Shown here piece after piece: positions 19,301 to 27,391 of a stretch of 64,000 nucleotides of DNA; the stretch's first letter is position 1, and every line of letters begins with the position of its first letter. Source of the DNA: Fibrobacteria bacterium (lineage in GTDB: Bacteria > Fibrobacterota > Fibrobacteria > UBA11236 > JADFYW01); assembly GCA_015232855.1 (NCBI GenBank), contig JADFYW010000007.1, positions 1 through 64,000 on the forward strand, written 5' to 3'. Made by a program: the position numbers and the translations under genes. The notes below the pieces were generated by a model. The model saw only the letters and a program-made list of their open reading frames with translations. It searched no databases and was not told where the DNA came from.

Positions 19301-19496
19301 AGTGACCGATAGAATTTCCTTGAGTGTTGATACAGAAGGAGAAATCTTTAAAAAGACGTTAAAAAACTTCGAAAATTACATAAAATCTGAGGTTTTAGCT
19401 GATTCCTTAAATTTTTCAAAAAATTGTCTGGAATCTGAAAATATTGTAGAGTATAATGGGCAGGTAGTCCATTTCAAGGCAGATAAGATTCTTTGA
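16305..19496 (+). CDS. ileS: isoleucyl-tRNA synthetase, type 2 (eukaryote-like)
   Basis: This 1063-residue class I synthetase charges tRNA-Ile. The HIGH motif is HYGH (59-62, in ATGLPHYGH), the KMSKS motif is KMSKR (609-613, in QKMSKRLQNYPDP), and the editing domain has VWTTTPWTLPSN. HYGH plus KMSKR and the absence of a C-terminal Zn finger mark the IleRS2 branch, whose members are typically insensitive to mupirocin. The first ATG at 16305 overlaps the end of the phosphorylase gene by 8 bases; a second at 16317 is equally possible, and neither has a strong ribosome site. Full length, no defects seen. Confidence 0.97.
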   Translation: MDKSMFRPIDKNKSFPQIEKDILAKWQADEAFTKSVEEKSTDNVFTFYDGPPFATGLPHYGHLLAGTIKDIVPRYWTMKGKRVERRFGWDCHGLPIESLIQDRLKLSGIQEINEYGIGNFNEACRSSVLEYTSEWEHTVDKMGRWVDFKNDYKTMDRDFMESVWWVFNECFKKGLIYQGYRIQPYSPALATPLSNFETNQGYKDRQDPSLTLIMPLKGEDTSLLVWTTTPWTLPSNLAVAMGTDITYVLVEQEGKKFWVAEQRMTTVFGEDAIVLERRIGKDFEGKQYEPLMTYAPELSPKQYTVILADFVSTEDGTGAVHIAPSFGEEDFQLGDKHGLGLFDPLDEQGCFTSLVSEWEGLGAKEADKSIIQWLKAKGRVFKQDTIVHSYPHCYRTDVPLLYRALKTWFLNLEKEITSPEGETKTLKQWMIACNEQINWIPEHIKHGRFGNWLKGARDWNLSRNRFWGTPIPIWMADDGEQICVGSVEELERLTGQDVKDLHKHLVDPLEIKTSDGKTFDPNGKVYRRTPEVLDCWFESGSMPYAQKHYPFENKEQFEKTFPADFIAEGLDQTRGWFYTLTVLGAALFQKPAFKNVIINGIILAENGQKMSKRLQNYPDPNKLIDITSADAIRLFMIDSAAVKAGDLKFSEAGVNEMVRSVLLPLWNALSLFVTYANADAEKGQLSWKPGENLISENELDQWILSDLEDLLKKIQQEMEAFRLYNVVPAVIQFIDDLTNWYIRRSRRRFWKSENDNDKNNAYATLYRVLVEFSKVLAPILPFLAEEIYQILVREVNPDAPVSVHLCDYPVPDSSFENPSLVTRMNMAREVVNLGRVLRAKHSIKNRQPLSSLTVAVASENEKNSLETLSDIIKDELNIKVLSISLDESSLVKYQAKANFKVLGKRLGKAMKTVAGKVATFSHDEIKGILNGTALELPEGSISAEDIILVREVKEGLVVEAGEHFTVALDTIISEELLQEGLARECVNKIQNLRKNAGFSVTDRISLSVDTEGEIFKKTLKNFENYIKSEVLADSLNFSKNCLESENIVEYNGQVVHFKADKIL

Positions 19497-19546
19497 AATT
19501 GGAGTCTGCAATCTATTCATAGAAAATAAGCAGGATGGTTTGAAAT

Positions 19547-19945
19547 ATGGCAAAGATGAAAAAAAAGGATCTGAACTTTTTTGAAACACTTTTAAATGAG
19601 AAAAAAGAAACCCTTTTAAAAGAGCTTGGTTATTACGAAAACCATAGTATGCGGGTTACCGCAAAAGACAATTCAGGCGATCTTTCAGGGGTAACGACTC
19701 ATCCTGCAGACCAGGCCAGTGATTCTACAGATACTGAGCAGGCTTTCCGTTTAGCGAGCCGCGAAGGTAAGTACCTCAATTTTCTGGAAGAAGCATTGCA
19801 TAAAGTAAAACTCGGCACTTATGGTATTTGTGTAGCCTGTGAAGAAATCATTCCAAAGCCAAGACTTGAAGCTGTTCCTACCGCAAAAATGTGCATTCAA
19901 TGTAAAATGGCTAAAGAGGAAGAAGCGAAAAGAAAAAACCAATAG
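19547..19945 (+). CDS. TraR/DksA-family zinc finger protein
   Basis: The 132-residue protein has an N-terminal coiled coil (FFETLLNEKKETLLKELGYY) and a C4 zinc finger with C95, C98, C116 and C119 (CVACEEIIPKPRLEAVPTAK then CIQC). DksA-family proteins bind the RNA polymerase secondary channel and modulate transcription with ppGpp. Acidic residues at the coiled-coil tip (THPADQASDSTDTE) fit that role. It follows ileS by 50 bases on the same strand, probably in one transcript. It could be a YocK/YteA-like relative and not DksA proper. Confidence 0.88.
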   Translation: MAKMKKKDLNFFETLLNEKKETLLKELGYYENHSMRVTAKDNSGDLSGVTTHPADQASDSTDTEQAFRLASREGKYLNFLEEALHKVKLGTYGICVACEEIIPKPRLEAVPTAKMCIQCKMAKEEEAKRKNQ

Positions 19946-20040
19946 CTCGTTTTATTTGAAAAAAAGTTGATTGACTTATTGTCAACTTAACAGTGTCTAT
20001 ATAGTTTATAATGAAAATAAACTAAACTGTTGGGGGCAAT

Positions 20041-21678
20041 ATGATTAAAACATCAAGAATCCTTATTATCGGAGGGATTTTTCTTTCTCTATTTATTATT
20101 GGTTGTATAGAGCAAAATCCTGTAGATTCTTCAAATTACCAAGAAATTGCACCCTTAGCAAAACAATCGACTTCTGATTATGGTTTTGTTAAAGAAGTGA
20201 AAAGAGTACACGAAAAAGAACTTCTGAAGATTCCTGGGGTATTAGGTACAGGCGTCGGAAAGAACTCCGAAGGTGAACTTATTATTGTTGTCCTAACAGA
20301 AAATGCCGGTGTGCAAGGGATTCCAGCCTCTAAAAATGGTGTAAAATTTGGCGTAAACGTCACCGGAAAAATTCGTGCTCTCGGAAAGCCATCTAAGGAA
20401 TCTACCGCTGACCCCACAGCGAGGTTTACCCGTCCTGTGCCCATTGGTGTTTCTACTGGTCATACTAACATTACCGCAGGTACCATTGGCTGCCGGGTAA
20501 TGGATGCTATGGGTAACATTTATGCACTTAGTAATAATCATGTATATGCAGACGAAAACAATGCCAACATAGGTGACCAGATATTACAGCCAGGGCCTCA
20601 TGATGGAGGTGTTGCGCCGGCAGATGCAATTGGTACGCTTTCAGATTACGAACCGATATTGTTTGGAGGAGTAAGTAATATTCTTGACGCTGCCATTTCG
20701 TTGACTAATGCTCAAAACCTTGGTATAGCCACCTTCGAGGGTGGCTATGGTATTCCACAGGCCTCTGATGGTGCAGTTTCCAGTGCAGATATCGGTATTA
20801 AAGTGCTAAAATGTGGGCGGACTACCGGATGTACAGAAGGTCAGGTCGATTTAATAGATGCATCAGTTAATGTGCAGTATGATGGAGGTGTTGCCCTGTT
20901 TACCGGCCAGGTTATTATTAAAAATGTACGTGGTAGACAATTTAGTGATGGTGGTGATTCCGGCTCTCTTATTGTTAAGAAAGATAATACCGCAGCTTTT
21001 GCCCTGCTCTTTGCAGGCAGTAGTACATCAACTATTGGTAATCCCATCCACACGGTGCTTGAGCGTTTTGGCGTTTCGATAGATAATGGGCAGGCCCCAC
21101 CCCAGTCACCCGCCGACCCGGGTTCCATTCAGGGATTGATAACCGGCCCTGATAGTACAACTCCTCTTGAAGGAGCCATTGTTACGGTAGCTGGATTATC
21201 CGACACCACAGAAGCAGATGGCCTCTATAGCATAGAAGATGTCCCTGTTGGCAGTCAGCAGGTTACCGCTGTAGCAGATGGTTTTCTCACCGTAAGCCGC
21301 GTTGCCTCAGTTGAGAGTAATCAGACAACCATCGATGTAAATTTCTCACTTAATGAATATGTAGGATCTTCCAGTGCTTTGGTATCCGATATTTCGTACA
21401 GCCTTTCGGGCGGCAAAAATCAGGATAAGAACCTGGCCACTATTATTTCCGTCACAGATGAAGATGGGCATCCAGTCCTTAATGCTTCTGTAAGTGTCCG
21501 CCTCATTCTTGATATTACCGCATGGGTAGCAACAGCAAGTACTGATACAAACGGAACGGTTTCTTTTGTGAAAGATAATGCAAGAAGGGGATGCTACCGT
21601 ACAGAGGTTACCGCTGTTGAAAAAACCGGGCTCGTTTGGGAGGGTACGTATCCTACCAATAGTTTCTGCAAGGAGTAA
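20041..21678 (+). CDS. lipoprotein trypsin-like serine protease with regulatory domains
   Basis: The 545-residue lipoprotein has a signal peptide with lipobox FIIGC (C22). Residues 55-118 form a small domain (KIPGVLGTGVGKNSEGELI to TGKIRALG) placed like a propeptide. A chymotrypsin-fold protease follows (about 135-350) with the triad H167 (SNNHV), D216 (NILDAAIS) and S307 (GGDSGSL). After it come a carboxypeptidase-regulatory-like beta-sandwich (about 360-440; GSIQGLITGPDSTTPLEG) and a second Ig-like domain to the end. It should act at the cell surface or periplasm. The small domain recurs alone in the next gene. Just upstream, TTGACTTATTGTCAA (19971-19985) is a perfect short inverted repeat. 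A terminator follows. Confidence 0.88.
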   Translation: MIKTSRILIIGGIFLSLFIIGCIEQNPVDSSNYQEIAPLAKQSTSDYGFVKEVKRVHEKELLKIPGVLGTGVGKNSEGELIIVVLTENAGVQGIPASKNGVKFGVNVTGKIRALGKPSKESTADPTARFTRPVPIGVSTGHTNITAGTIGCRVMDAMGNIYALSNNHVYADENNANIGDQILQPGPHDGGVAPADAIGTLSDYEPILFGGVSNILDAAISLTNAQNLGIATFEGGYGIPQASDGAVSSADIGIKVLKCGRTTGCTEGQVDLIDASVNVQYDGGVALFTGQVIIKNVRGRQFSDGGDSGSLIVKKDNTAAFALLFAGSSTSTIGNPIHTVLERFGVSIDNGQAPPQSPADPGSIQGLITGPDSTTPLEGAIVTVAGLSDTTEADGLYSIEDVPVGSQQVTAVADGFLTVSRVASVESNQTTIDVNFSLNEYVGSSSALVSDISYSLSGGKNQDKNLATIISVTDEDGHPVLNASVSVRLILDITAWVATASTDTNGTVSFVKDNARRGCYRTEVTAVEKTGLVWEGTYPTNSFCKE

Positions 21679-21725
21679 AAGAGGCCTTTTCGTCTCAAGG
21701 GCAGCCCTAAAATATCAGGTAATGC

Positions 21726-21775
21726 AAAAAACATCTGTCCTTTCAGCTTTCTCGTTGGAAGGACAGATGTTTTTT
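21726..21775 (+). terminator. Rho-independent terminator
   Basis: The stem AAAAACATCTGTCC...GGACAGATGTTTTT with a 16-base loop region ends in a T run. It follows the protease gene and precedes the small related gene. Because the A run on the left pairs with the T run, it could work on both strands. Confidence 0.85.
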
Positions 21776-21817
21776 AACGTTAAATAAATAGCAGGGTTAT
21801 ATTTGTTGTAGGATGCA

Positions 21818-22159
21818 ATGAAAACACATGAACTTTTTAAACAGAGCATTGTTTTATACTTAATCGGTATTTGGTTTTTTATTTTATCTGAGAGTGCTGC
21901 TGTTGATTCTTTTAAGGATAGTAGTCAAATAATAATAATGAAAAAGAAAACAATTGAAACGGTCATTAGCGAAAATCGAGCTGCCCTGATGGATAGACCG
22001 GGCGTAGTTGCTGTGGGTTTAGGAAAAACTGATGGTCAGCTTTGTATTAAAATTTTGTTAACCCAACCCTCTTTAGTACTGAGAGAATCCATTCCCGATT
22101 CTCTGGAGGGCTACCCGGTAATAATGGAAATCTCCGGTGAAATAAATGCACTCGACTAA
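21818..22159 (+). CDS. stand-alone protease-prodomain-like exported protein
   Basis: This 113-residue protein has an N-terminal hydrophobic segment (SIVLYLIGIWFFILSESAA), so it is exported or membrane-anchored. The mature part repeats the small domain of the upstream protease: DRPGVVAVGLGKTDGQLCIK, then IPDSLEGYPVIMEISGEINA, in the same order and length. In the protease that domain precedes the catalytic unit, so the free copy might act in trans as a chaperone or inhibitor; this is inference. The ATG at 21818 has GTAGGATG upstream. Its stop lies inside the flippase gene start (14-base overlap). A terminator separates it from the protease, so it has its own promoter. Confidence 0.75.
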   Translation: MKTHELFKQSIVLYLIGIWFFILSESAAVDSFKDSSQIIIMKKKTIETVISENRAALMDRPGVVAVGLGKTDGQLCIKILLTQPSLVLRESIPDSLEGYPVIMEISGEINALD

Positions 22160-23603
22160 TAATACGGAGGCTACAAAAGCAAAAGCCTTCGGTGGTATAA
22201 AGTGGACCAGTTTGTCTACAATCACCACTTCAATCATCCAGCTTGCCCAGATGTCTTTGTTGGCGCATCTTCTGCATCCCGAAGATTTTGGGCTCATGGC
22301 GATGACCATTGTCATTCTTGGTTTTGCCCACTGTTTTGCGGACATGGGTTTGAGTAACGCTATAATTTTTAAGCAAGAAATTTCCGGCAAGGCCCTTTCG
22401 TCTCTTTACTGGGCCACCATAATTTCAGGTATTGTCGTTTTTCTTGTTGTGTTAGGCAGCGCATATCCTGCCTCTGTTTTTTTTAATGAACCAAGAATTG
22501 GAGCCCTGCTACGCTGGAGTGCTCCGGTGTTTCTTATCATTTCTTTTGGACAACCCTTTCAGGCCCTTTTACAAAAAGAATTGCGCTTTAAAGTAATCGC
22601 TCTGGCAGAAATAATCGGTGCGGCTTCCGGCTTTACTCTTGCCCTTGTTTTGGCTGTTAACCATGTAGGTGTTTACGCACTTATTGCGGGTCATGTATCC
22701 CAGGCTGTTATCCGCAGTATACTTGTAGCTTTTTTCGAGGCTAAATACTGGCGCCCGTCTCTATACATAAATCTGCAAGAAATAAAAGAATTATTGATTT
22801 TTGGTGCTTATCAAATGGGTGAGAGAAGTCTTAATTTTCTGAAAACTAATGTGGATAAACTTCTCATGGGCCGTCTTCTTGGAGCTGGCTCATTGGGCTT
22901 TTATACGGTTCCTTTTCAGCTGATGGTGCGGCCGGTTTTATTGTTGAATTCTATTGTTACCCGTGTTGCCTTTCCTTTGCTTTCCCGGGTACAAAATGAC
23001 GATGAAAAAACCGGACGGGGATATCTGGAGATGATTGAGCTTGTTTCTTTTTACAGTATGCCTCTGTATATGGGACTTTTTGTCAGCGCGGAACCTCTTA
23101 TTTCTCTTTACCTCGGACCAGGATGGGAACCATCTATTCCTGTTTTTAAGGTTATTGTATTTCTTGGCATATTCATCGCTCTCGGAAACCCCATAGGCAG
23201 TCTGGTACTCGCCAGAGGGCGGGCTGATATGGGGTTCTGGCTTAATGTATATGCTTTTGTGCTCAATGCTCTTGCTGTTATTATCGGCTCATACTGGGGG
23301 CTTTTAGGAGTGTGCTGGGCAATTTTACTTTGTATGATTTTCTTGCTTTTCCCGGTAAATTTCTGGATAACCAAACGGGTGGCAAACATACAGCCCATAA
23401 AATTAATGATGGCAATACTCCCCAGCCTGATACTCTCTCTTATAATGCTTTCAGCTTTGCTGGTGATAAGACTTTATTTGCCTCAACAATCCCTTATCCG
23501 GATAACAATGTTAACGCTATCAGGAACGGGGATATATACGTTACTAAACGTAATTTTCAGAAAGAAGTATATAAAAAAAACCATCCAGGTTTTACGGTCT
23601 TAG
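22146..23603 (+). CDS. polysaccharide flippase (MOP superfamily, Wzx/TuaB-like)
   Basis: This 485-residue integral membrane protein has about 12-14 hydrophobic helices. The N-terminal pattern GGIKWTSLSTITTSIIQLAQ and the following LLAHLLHPEDFGLMAMTIVI are typical of lipopolysaccharide/exopolysaccharide exporters of the WzxC/TuaB type. It should flip lipid-linked saccharides across the inner membrane. No glycosyltransferase genes are nearby, so the substrate is unknown. The start overlaps the preceding small gene by 14 bases. Its end overlaps the convergent esterase gene by 12 bases. Confidence 0.87.
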   Translation: MHSTNNTEATKAKAFGGIKWTSLSTITTSIIQLAQMSLLAHLLHPEDFGLMAMTIVILGFAHCFADMGLSNAIIFKQEISGKALSSLYWATIISGIVVFLVVLGSAYPASVFFNEPRIGALLRWSAPVFLIISFGQPFQALLQKELRFKVIALAEIIGAASGFTLALVLAVNHVGVYALIAGHVSQAVIRSILVAFFEAKYWRPSLYINLQEIKELLIFGAYQMGERSLNFLKTNVDKLLMGRLLGAGSLGFYTVPFQLMVRPVLLLNSIVTRVAFPLLSRVQNDDEKTGRGYLEMIELVSFYSMPLYMGLFVSAEPLISLYLGPGWEPSIPVFKVIVFLGIFIALGNPIGSLVLARGRADMGFWLNVYAFVLNALAVIIGSYWGLLGVCWAILLCMIFLLFPVNFWITKRVANIQPIKLMMAILPSLILSLIMLSALLVIRLYLPQQSLIRITMLTLSGTGIYTLLNVIFRKKYIKKTIQVLRS

Positions 23604-24623
23604 CAACAGGACTCCGTTTTGAAAGACTTGGTCCCTCCGTTTTTTCCCGGTAATATCGTATACCTGTCCGCCTGTGATCAAAGACCCCGTGCCCGATAGG
23701 TCCTTTAAAAAGAGCAATCGCCCCTGAACAGGTTGTTGTTTATAAAAGAGGTTATTAGCAAACACAGAAACGGGCTTAGTTATTACTTTTTTATCCAAAA
23801 AAACTTCCAGGGAATCCCAACACCATATTTCAAATTCGTTGCTATATTCATAAAAACCTTGATGGCCCTGGTTCTCCATGATGTGTACTTCGCTATACTT
23901 CTCTGCGGCAATGAGGCTATCATGCATGGCATAGGCAGTAGCTTGAGGAGACCAGTCTAAGTCGTTTTCTCCGCCAAAGAGAATAAAATTTTCACAGCCA
24001 ATGCCCCTTGCGTTATGCACAGGAGAAGCAGAAGGAACATTTCGATAGTTTCCGATATAACCAGACCCTTCTGAAATGGCACTCCAATCATACATAGCCA
24101 TAGAACTCACCACAGCTTTTACCTGAGCGGTCTTTCCCTGATAGGGCCCAAAATCGGGTTGAAAATCCTCCTGACCGCAAGTGAGGCCAATCATAATAGC
24201 CAGATACGCTCCAGCGGATGAGCCAAGAGTCACAATTCGGCTGGTATCAAAATTATATACATCTGCTTTATCTATAATCCAATGCAGAGTATGCATGGCA
24301 TCTTTTACCGCATTGGGATGCTTACCGCCTTCCGTAATTAACCGGTATTCTGCTGATACGACTGCAAAACCAAGACTATTACAATGTTCATGAAAAGAAT
24401 CTTTGAAACGCTTTCTATCAGCCCCTGTAAATCCTCCCCCATGAAATGCGAGAATAACAGGAAATGGCCCTGTAGTATCAGGAATGCTGATGCGGGCATA
24501 CAGTGTTTCGGTACTGTGTTTATAGGTTTCTACATCAATATAAGACACTGCTGCCTGCATACTGGAAACAAAAAGAAAAAGAGAAATGAAAAAACTACTT
24601 CTAAGGATATTCTGATTTATCAA
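23592..24623 (-). CDS. secreted alpha/beta-hydrolase esterase
   Basis: The 343-residue protein has a signal peptide (about 1-24) and an alpha/beta-hydrolase fold of the BD-FAE/Aes type: oxyanion motif HGGGF, nucleophile GSSAGA, and a late His in ENQGHQGF with an Asp upstream (GGENDLDWSP). It would cleave esters, probably carbohydrate acetyl or feruloyl esters, outside the cytoplasm. The last 30 residues (GQVYDITGKKRRDQVFQNGV) look like a short or degenerate form of the sorting tails seen elsewhere in the window. It is convergent with the flippase gene, 12 bases overlapping. Confidence 0.85.
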   Translation of the reverse strand: MINQNILRSSFFISLFLFVSSMQAAVSYIDVETYKHSTETLYARISIPDTTGPFPVILAFHGGGFTGADRKRFKDSFHEHCNSLGFAVVSAEYRLITEGGKHPNAVKDAMHTLHWIIDKADVYNFDTSRIVTLGSSAGAYLAIMIGLTCGQEDFQPDFGPYQGKTAQVKAVVSSMAMYDWSAISEGSGYIGNYRNVPSASPVHNARGIGCENFILFGGENDLDWSPQATAYAMHDSLIAAEKYSEVHIMENQGHQGFYEYSNEFEIWCWDSLEVFLDKKVITKPVSVFANNLFYKQQPVQGRLLFLKDLSGTGSLITGGQVYDITGKKRRDQVFQNGVLLLRP

Positions 24624-24868
24624 ATTGTTCTCCTAATGGTCAAAAGAGGTGTCCAAATACCCAATATAATATTTAAATGCAGAAAATATTTGTTCACGGG
24701 CTTATTTTACTATCAGAAATCATCGTATTTTCACATTTTCAACACACCTATCTGCCTCTCCTGACGTTAACCCGCTAAATTCAAGCAAAATGTTCAGCAA
24801 TATTAATATATTCTAACAATAAACCGACTATGAGATACACTTAACCAGCCAAGGGGCCGGTAACTAAG

Positions 24869-27079
24869 ATGAAACTGTTTTCAAATTTTAAGGGTGACTT
24901 TATTGGCGGTATGACTGCGGGAATTCTCCCCTTACCCCGTGCAATGGCCTTAGGTGCCATGGTATTTTCCCCTCTTGGCCCCGAATACTTACCGCTTGGC
25001 GTAATCGCTGGTATCATGACTTCTGCTATTGGCAATCTTTCGTCAGTATTTAGAAGTGGTATGCCCTTTATGAATAACGGGCCCTTCTCACTTTCTACCT
25101 TCATGATGCTAAGTGCCTTCCAGACCATCCTTATGAGTCTGGATAAAACAAAAGAGGGATATGAAACCATTGCTATCACCTTGCTTTTTTTTACGGTATT
25201 ATTAAGCGGTATTTTTCTGGTTATCATTGGCCTTCTCCGTATAGGAAGCCTTGCAAAATTTATTCCTTATCCCGTACTCTCCGGAATGATAAACGGCACA
25301 GCAGTACTTATCATGTTTTCACAAATCAAGCCGTTCCTTGGTCTTTCAAAAGGAACACCCTGGAGCGATGTATTTTCTAATCCAGCCCTGATTCAGCCAT
25401 TTACCATGTTGGTTGGTTTGATTGCCTGTTTGGCCATATGGGGCGGACCAAAGTTAAGTAAAAAAATTCCTGCTCCCATTTATGGAATAGCTGCGGGAGT
25501 ACTAGCCTATTATCTTCTGAAATATGCTGGATTGGGCACTTCCCTGGGCCCTGTTGTCGGGACCATCCCCGGGGCCCTGCCTCTTCCCCGCTACGCGCTA
25601 CCCTTTTCAAAGTTACTACTAAGTACCGAATACTGGCCTTTGCTTGGTCATCTCGCAACTCTTGCTCTGGGCCTTGCCGGGGTTAATGCTCTCCGTTCTT
25701 TGGTAGTCACTTCCGCTGGCGAAAACCTGGCCAAAGAACGCTATAATTCAAACCGTGAGCTTGTGGGCCTGGGTATCAGTAACATAACCACTTCATTTTT
25801 TGGCGGCCTGAGTGTGGCCGGCAGTATATCCAGTACCCTTTCCAATTATCAATATGGTGGCCGTACACCCGTGTCACGTTTTATCAGTGGATTATTACCA
25901 CTTTTTGTGTTACTCGCCCTGTATCCTCTTGTCGCCTTATTACCAAATGTTGTGCTTGCCGGCATGCTTATCATGATTGGTATAAAAGCGGTGGACAAAT
26001 GGAGTCTTAGACAATTCTTTCGCATCCGATCTTCGTTGGCCCAACGGGACTTTACCGCCATAATTAATGTTTCCCAAATGGTTGCAGTTGTCACCGTATT
26101 ACTGGTATTTGGAATTTTCCCTGCTCTTGGTGCTGGTGTTGCTCTGGCCATAAGCTGGTTTGTTTTACGTATGGGTAAATCAGTTATCCGCAGTGACCTC
26201 ACCATGGGAGAAGTCCGCTCAAACACCATCAGGCAAGATAGAGAAAATCAGGCACTAGATCGGGCCGAACACCGCATTCATTCCTTAGAACTCGAAGGCT
26301 CTATCTTTTTTGGCACGGCTGATCAAATAGGCGCCTACGTTGAAGACTTATTTAAAAAAGATGTCGATTTTATCATTTTTGAGTTTACTCGTGTTCGGGA
26401 AATTGACAGTACGGGTGCTAAACTCATAATCCAGATAATGCAGAAGTACCAGAAGCAAAATGGTGAGTTTTACCTCGCGGGACTGCGCACCGAAAAACAG
26501 TTTTTCAGGCATCGGGAACTCCTGGGACTTTTAAGTGAAAAAGATAAAAAGGCCTGGGTATACCCGGACCTCAATATTGCACTTGCTGTAGCTGAGGACC
26601 GTTTGCTTGATAGAATGCTGGAATCAAACCGCTATAGTACTCTGCTCGAGCTGCCACAGGTAGATGCGCTCTCCACTCTAAACTCCGGCCAAATCGAAAA
26701 TCTTGTTCCTTACCTGGAACTTATCGAATATACATCCGGCAATACGGTGTTCACCAAAGATAGCCCGGGTGATTCTGTTTATTTTATTGTGCGGGGGCGA
26801 GCAAGGATTTTTCTTCCTCAGCCCGAAGGGGACTCTATTCGCCTGGCGACCCTTTGTACGGGAAGTTGTTTTGGTGAAATGGCTCTGATAGATGGAAAAG
26901 AGAGGTCCGCAGATATTGTGGCTGTTGGCACCCTCAAATGTTATTGCCTGAGTCTGGAGGCTTTGAACAAGATAAACCAGGACCATCCTGATATTGGATT
27001 TTCTATCTTGAAGGGTCTTTCAAAAGAGCTATCAAACCGCCTTCGTTTTTATAATCGTAAAATTAGCCTGGTGAAGTAA
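24869..27079 (+). CDS. SulP-family anion transporter with STAS and cyclic-nucleotide-binding domains
   Basis: This 736-residue protein has a SulP membrane region (about 1-450; starts GDFIGGMTAGILPLPRAMAL), then a STAS domain (about 467-560, EIDSTGAKLIIQ) and a C-terminal cNMP-binding domain (about 600-725). The phosphate-binding cassette is FGEMALIDGKERSAD (near 667-681) and keeps Gly, Glu and Arg. SulP proteins move sulfate, bicarbonate or other anions. The attached CAP-like domain suggests gating by cAMP or cGMP, an inference. It stands alone, 245 bases from the divergent esterase gene. A REP-like palindrome follows. Confidence 0.9.
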   Translation: MKLFSNFKGDFIGGMTAGILPLPRAMALGAMVFSPLGPEYLPLGVIAGIMTSAIGNLSSVFRSGMPFMNNGPFSLSTFMMLSAFQTILMSLDKTKEGYETIAITLLFFTVLLSGIFLVIIGLLRIGSLAKFIPYPVLSGMINGTAVLIMFSQIKPFLGLSKGTPWSDVFSNPALIQPFTMLVGLIACLAIWGGPKLSKKIPAPIYGIAAGVLAYYLLKYAGLGTSLGPVVGTIPGALPLPRYALPFSKLLLSTEYWPLLGHLATLALGLAGVNALRSLVVTSAGENLAKERYNSNRELVGLGISNITTSFFGGLSVAGSISSTLSNYQYGGRTPVSRFISGLLPLFVLLALYPLVALLPNVVLAGMLIMIGIKAVDKWSLRQFFRIRSSLAQRDFTAIINVSQMVAVVTVLLVFGIFPALGAGVALAISWFVLRMGKSVIRSDLTMGEVRSNTIRQDRENQALDRAEHRIHSLELEGSIFFGTADQIGAYVEDLFKKDVDFIIFEFTRVREIDSTGAKLIIQIMQKYQKQNGEFYLAGLRTEKQFFRHRELLGLLSEKDKKAWVYPDLNIALAVAEDRLLDRMLESNRYSTLLELPQVDALSTLNSGQIENLVPYLELIEYTSGNTVFTKDSPGDSVYFIVRGRARIFLPQPEGDSIRLATLCTGSCFGEMALIDGKERSADIVAVGTLKCYCLSLEALNKINQDHPDIGFSILKGLSKELSNRLRFYNRKISLVK

Positions 27080-27152
27080 TTCACGGGTCTCATTAGCGAT
27101 TTAGTTTTTGTTAAAAATTGATGTTAGAATTGTTTTGTAATCATCCTGCAAT

Positions 27153-27232
27153 TGTCATTGCCCGGCTTGACCGGGCAATCCATCCTGAAATCGATGGTTT
27201 GATGGATTACCCGGTCATGCCGGGTAATGACA
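27153..27232. repeat. REP-like palindrome, imperfect 32-bp inverted repeat
   Basis: Arms 27153-27184 and 27201-27232 match as reverse complements at 29 of 32 positions. Each arm has the core CCGG-loop-CCGG (GCCCGGCTTGACCGGGC). It lies in the 312-base gap after the SulP gene. Composition and design resemble the palindrome at 15329-15407. Confidence 0.75.
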
Positions 27233-27310
27233 TGTTTTTTACGTTTACAAAAACTGGGAAATAGTTATTCGTGTACTCAGTGGCTATAAAGCTGAATTTC
27301 CCTCATAAAT

Positions 27311-27367
27311 TAGAAATTTTTTGTGAATTATGTAAATTTCTAAAAAAGGTGAGAGTTGAAAACTCTC
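27311..27367 (+). promoter_or_regulatory. two hairpins in the leader of the HEAT-repeat gene
   Basis: TAGAAATTT at 27311-27319 pairs exactly with AAATTTCTA at 27334-27342. GAGAGTT at 27351-27357 pairs exactly with AACTCTC at 27361-27367 around a 3-base loop. They lie 25-80 bases before the ATG at 27392, so they could shape translation or termination. Function not shown. Confidence 0.4.
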
Positions 27368-27391
27368 TGATGGATTGCATAAGGAAAACAC

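Noticed and set aside
19971-20012. Sigma-70 promoter before the trypsin-like protease gene (TTGACT ... TATAAT)
   Set aside because: The spacer between the two boxes is 30 bases, too long; the TTGAC/GTCAA inverted repeat is mentioned with the gene instead.
24384-24764. 126-codon plus-strand frame overlapping the esterase start
   Set aside because: It overlaps the esterase signal peptide region on the other strand and has no domain or ribosome site.
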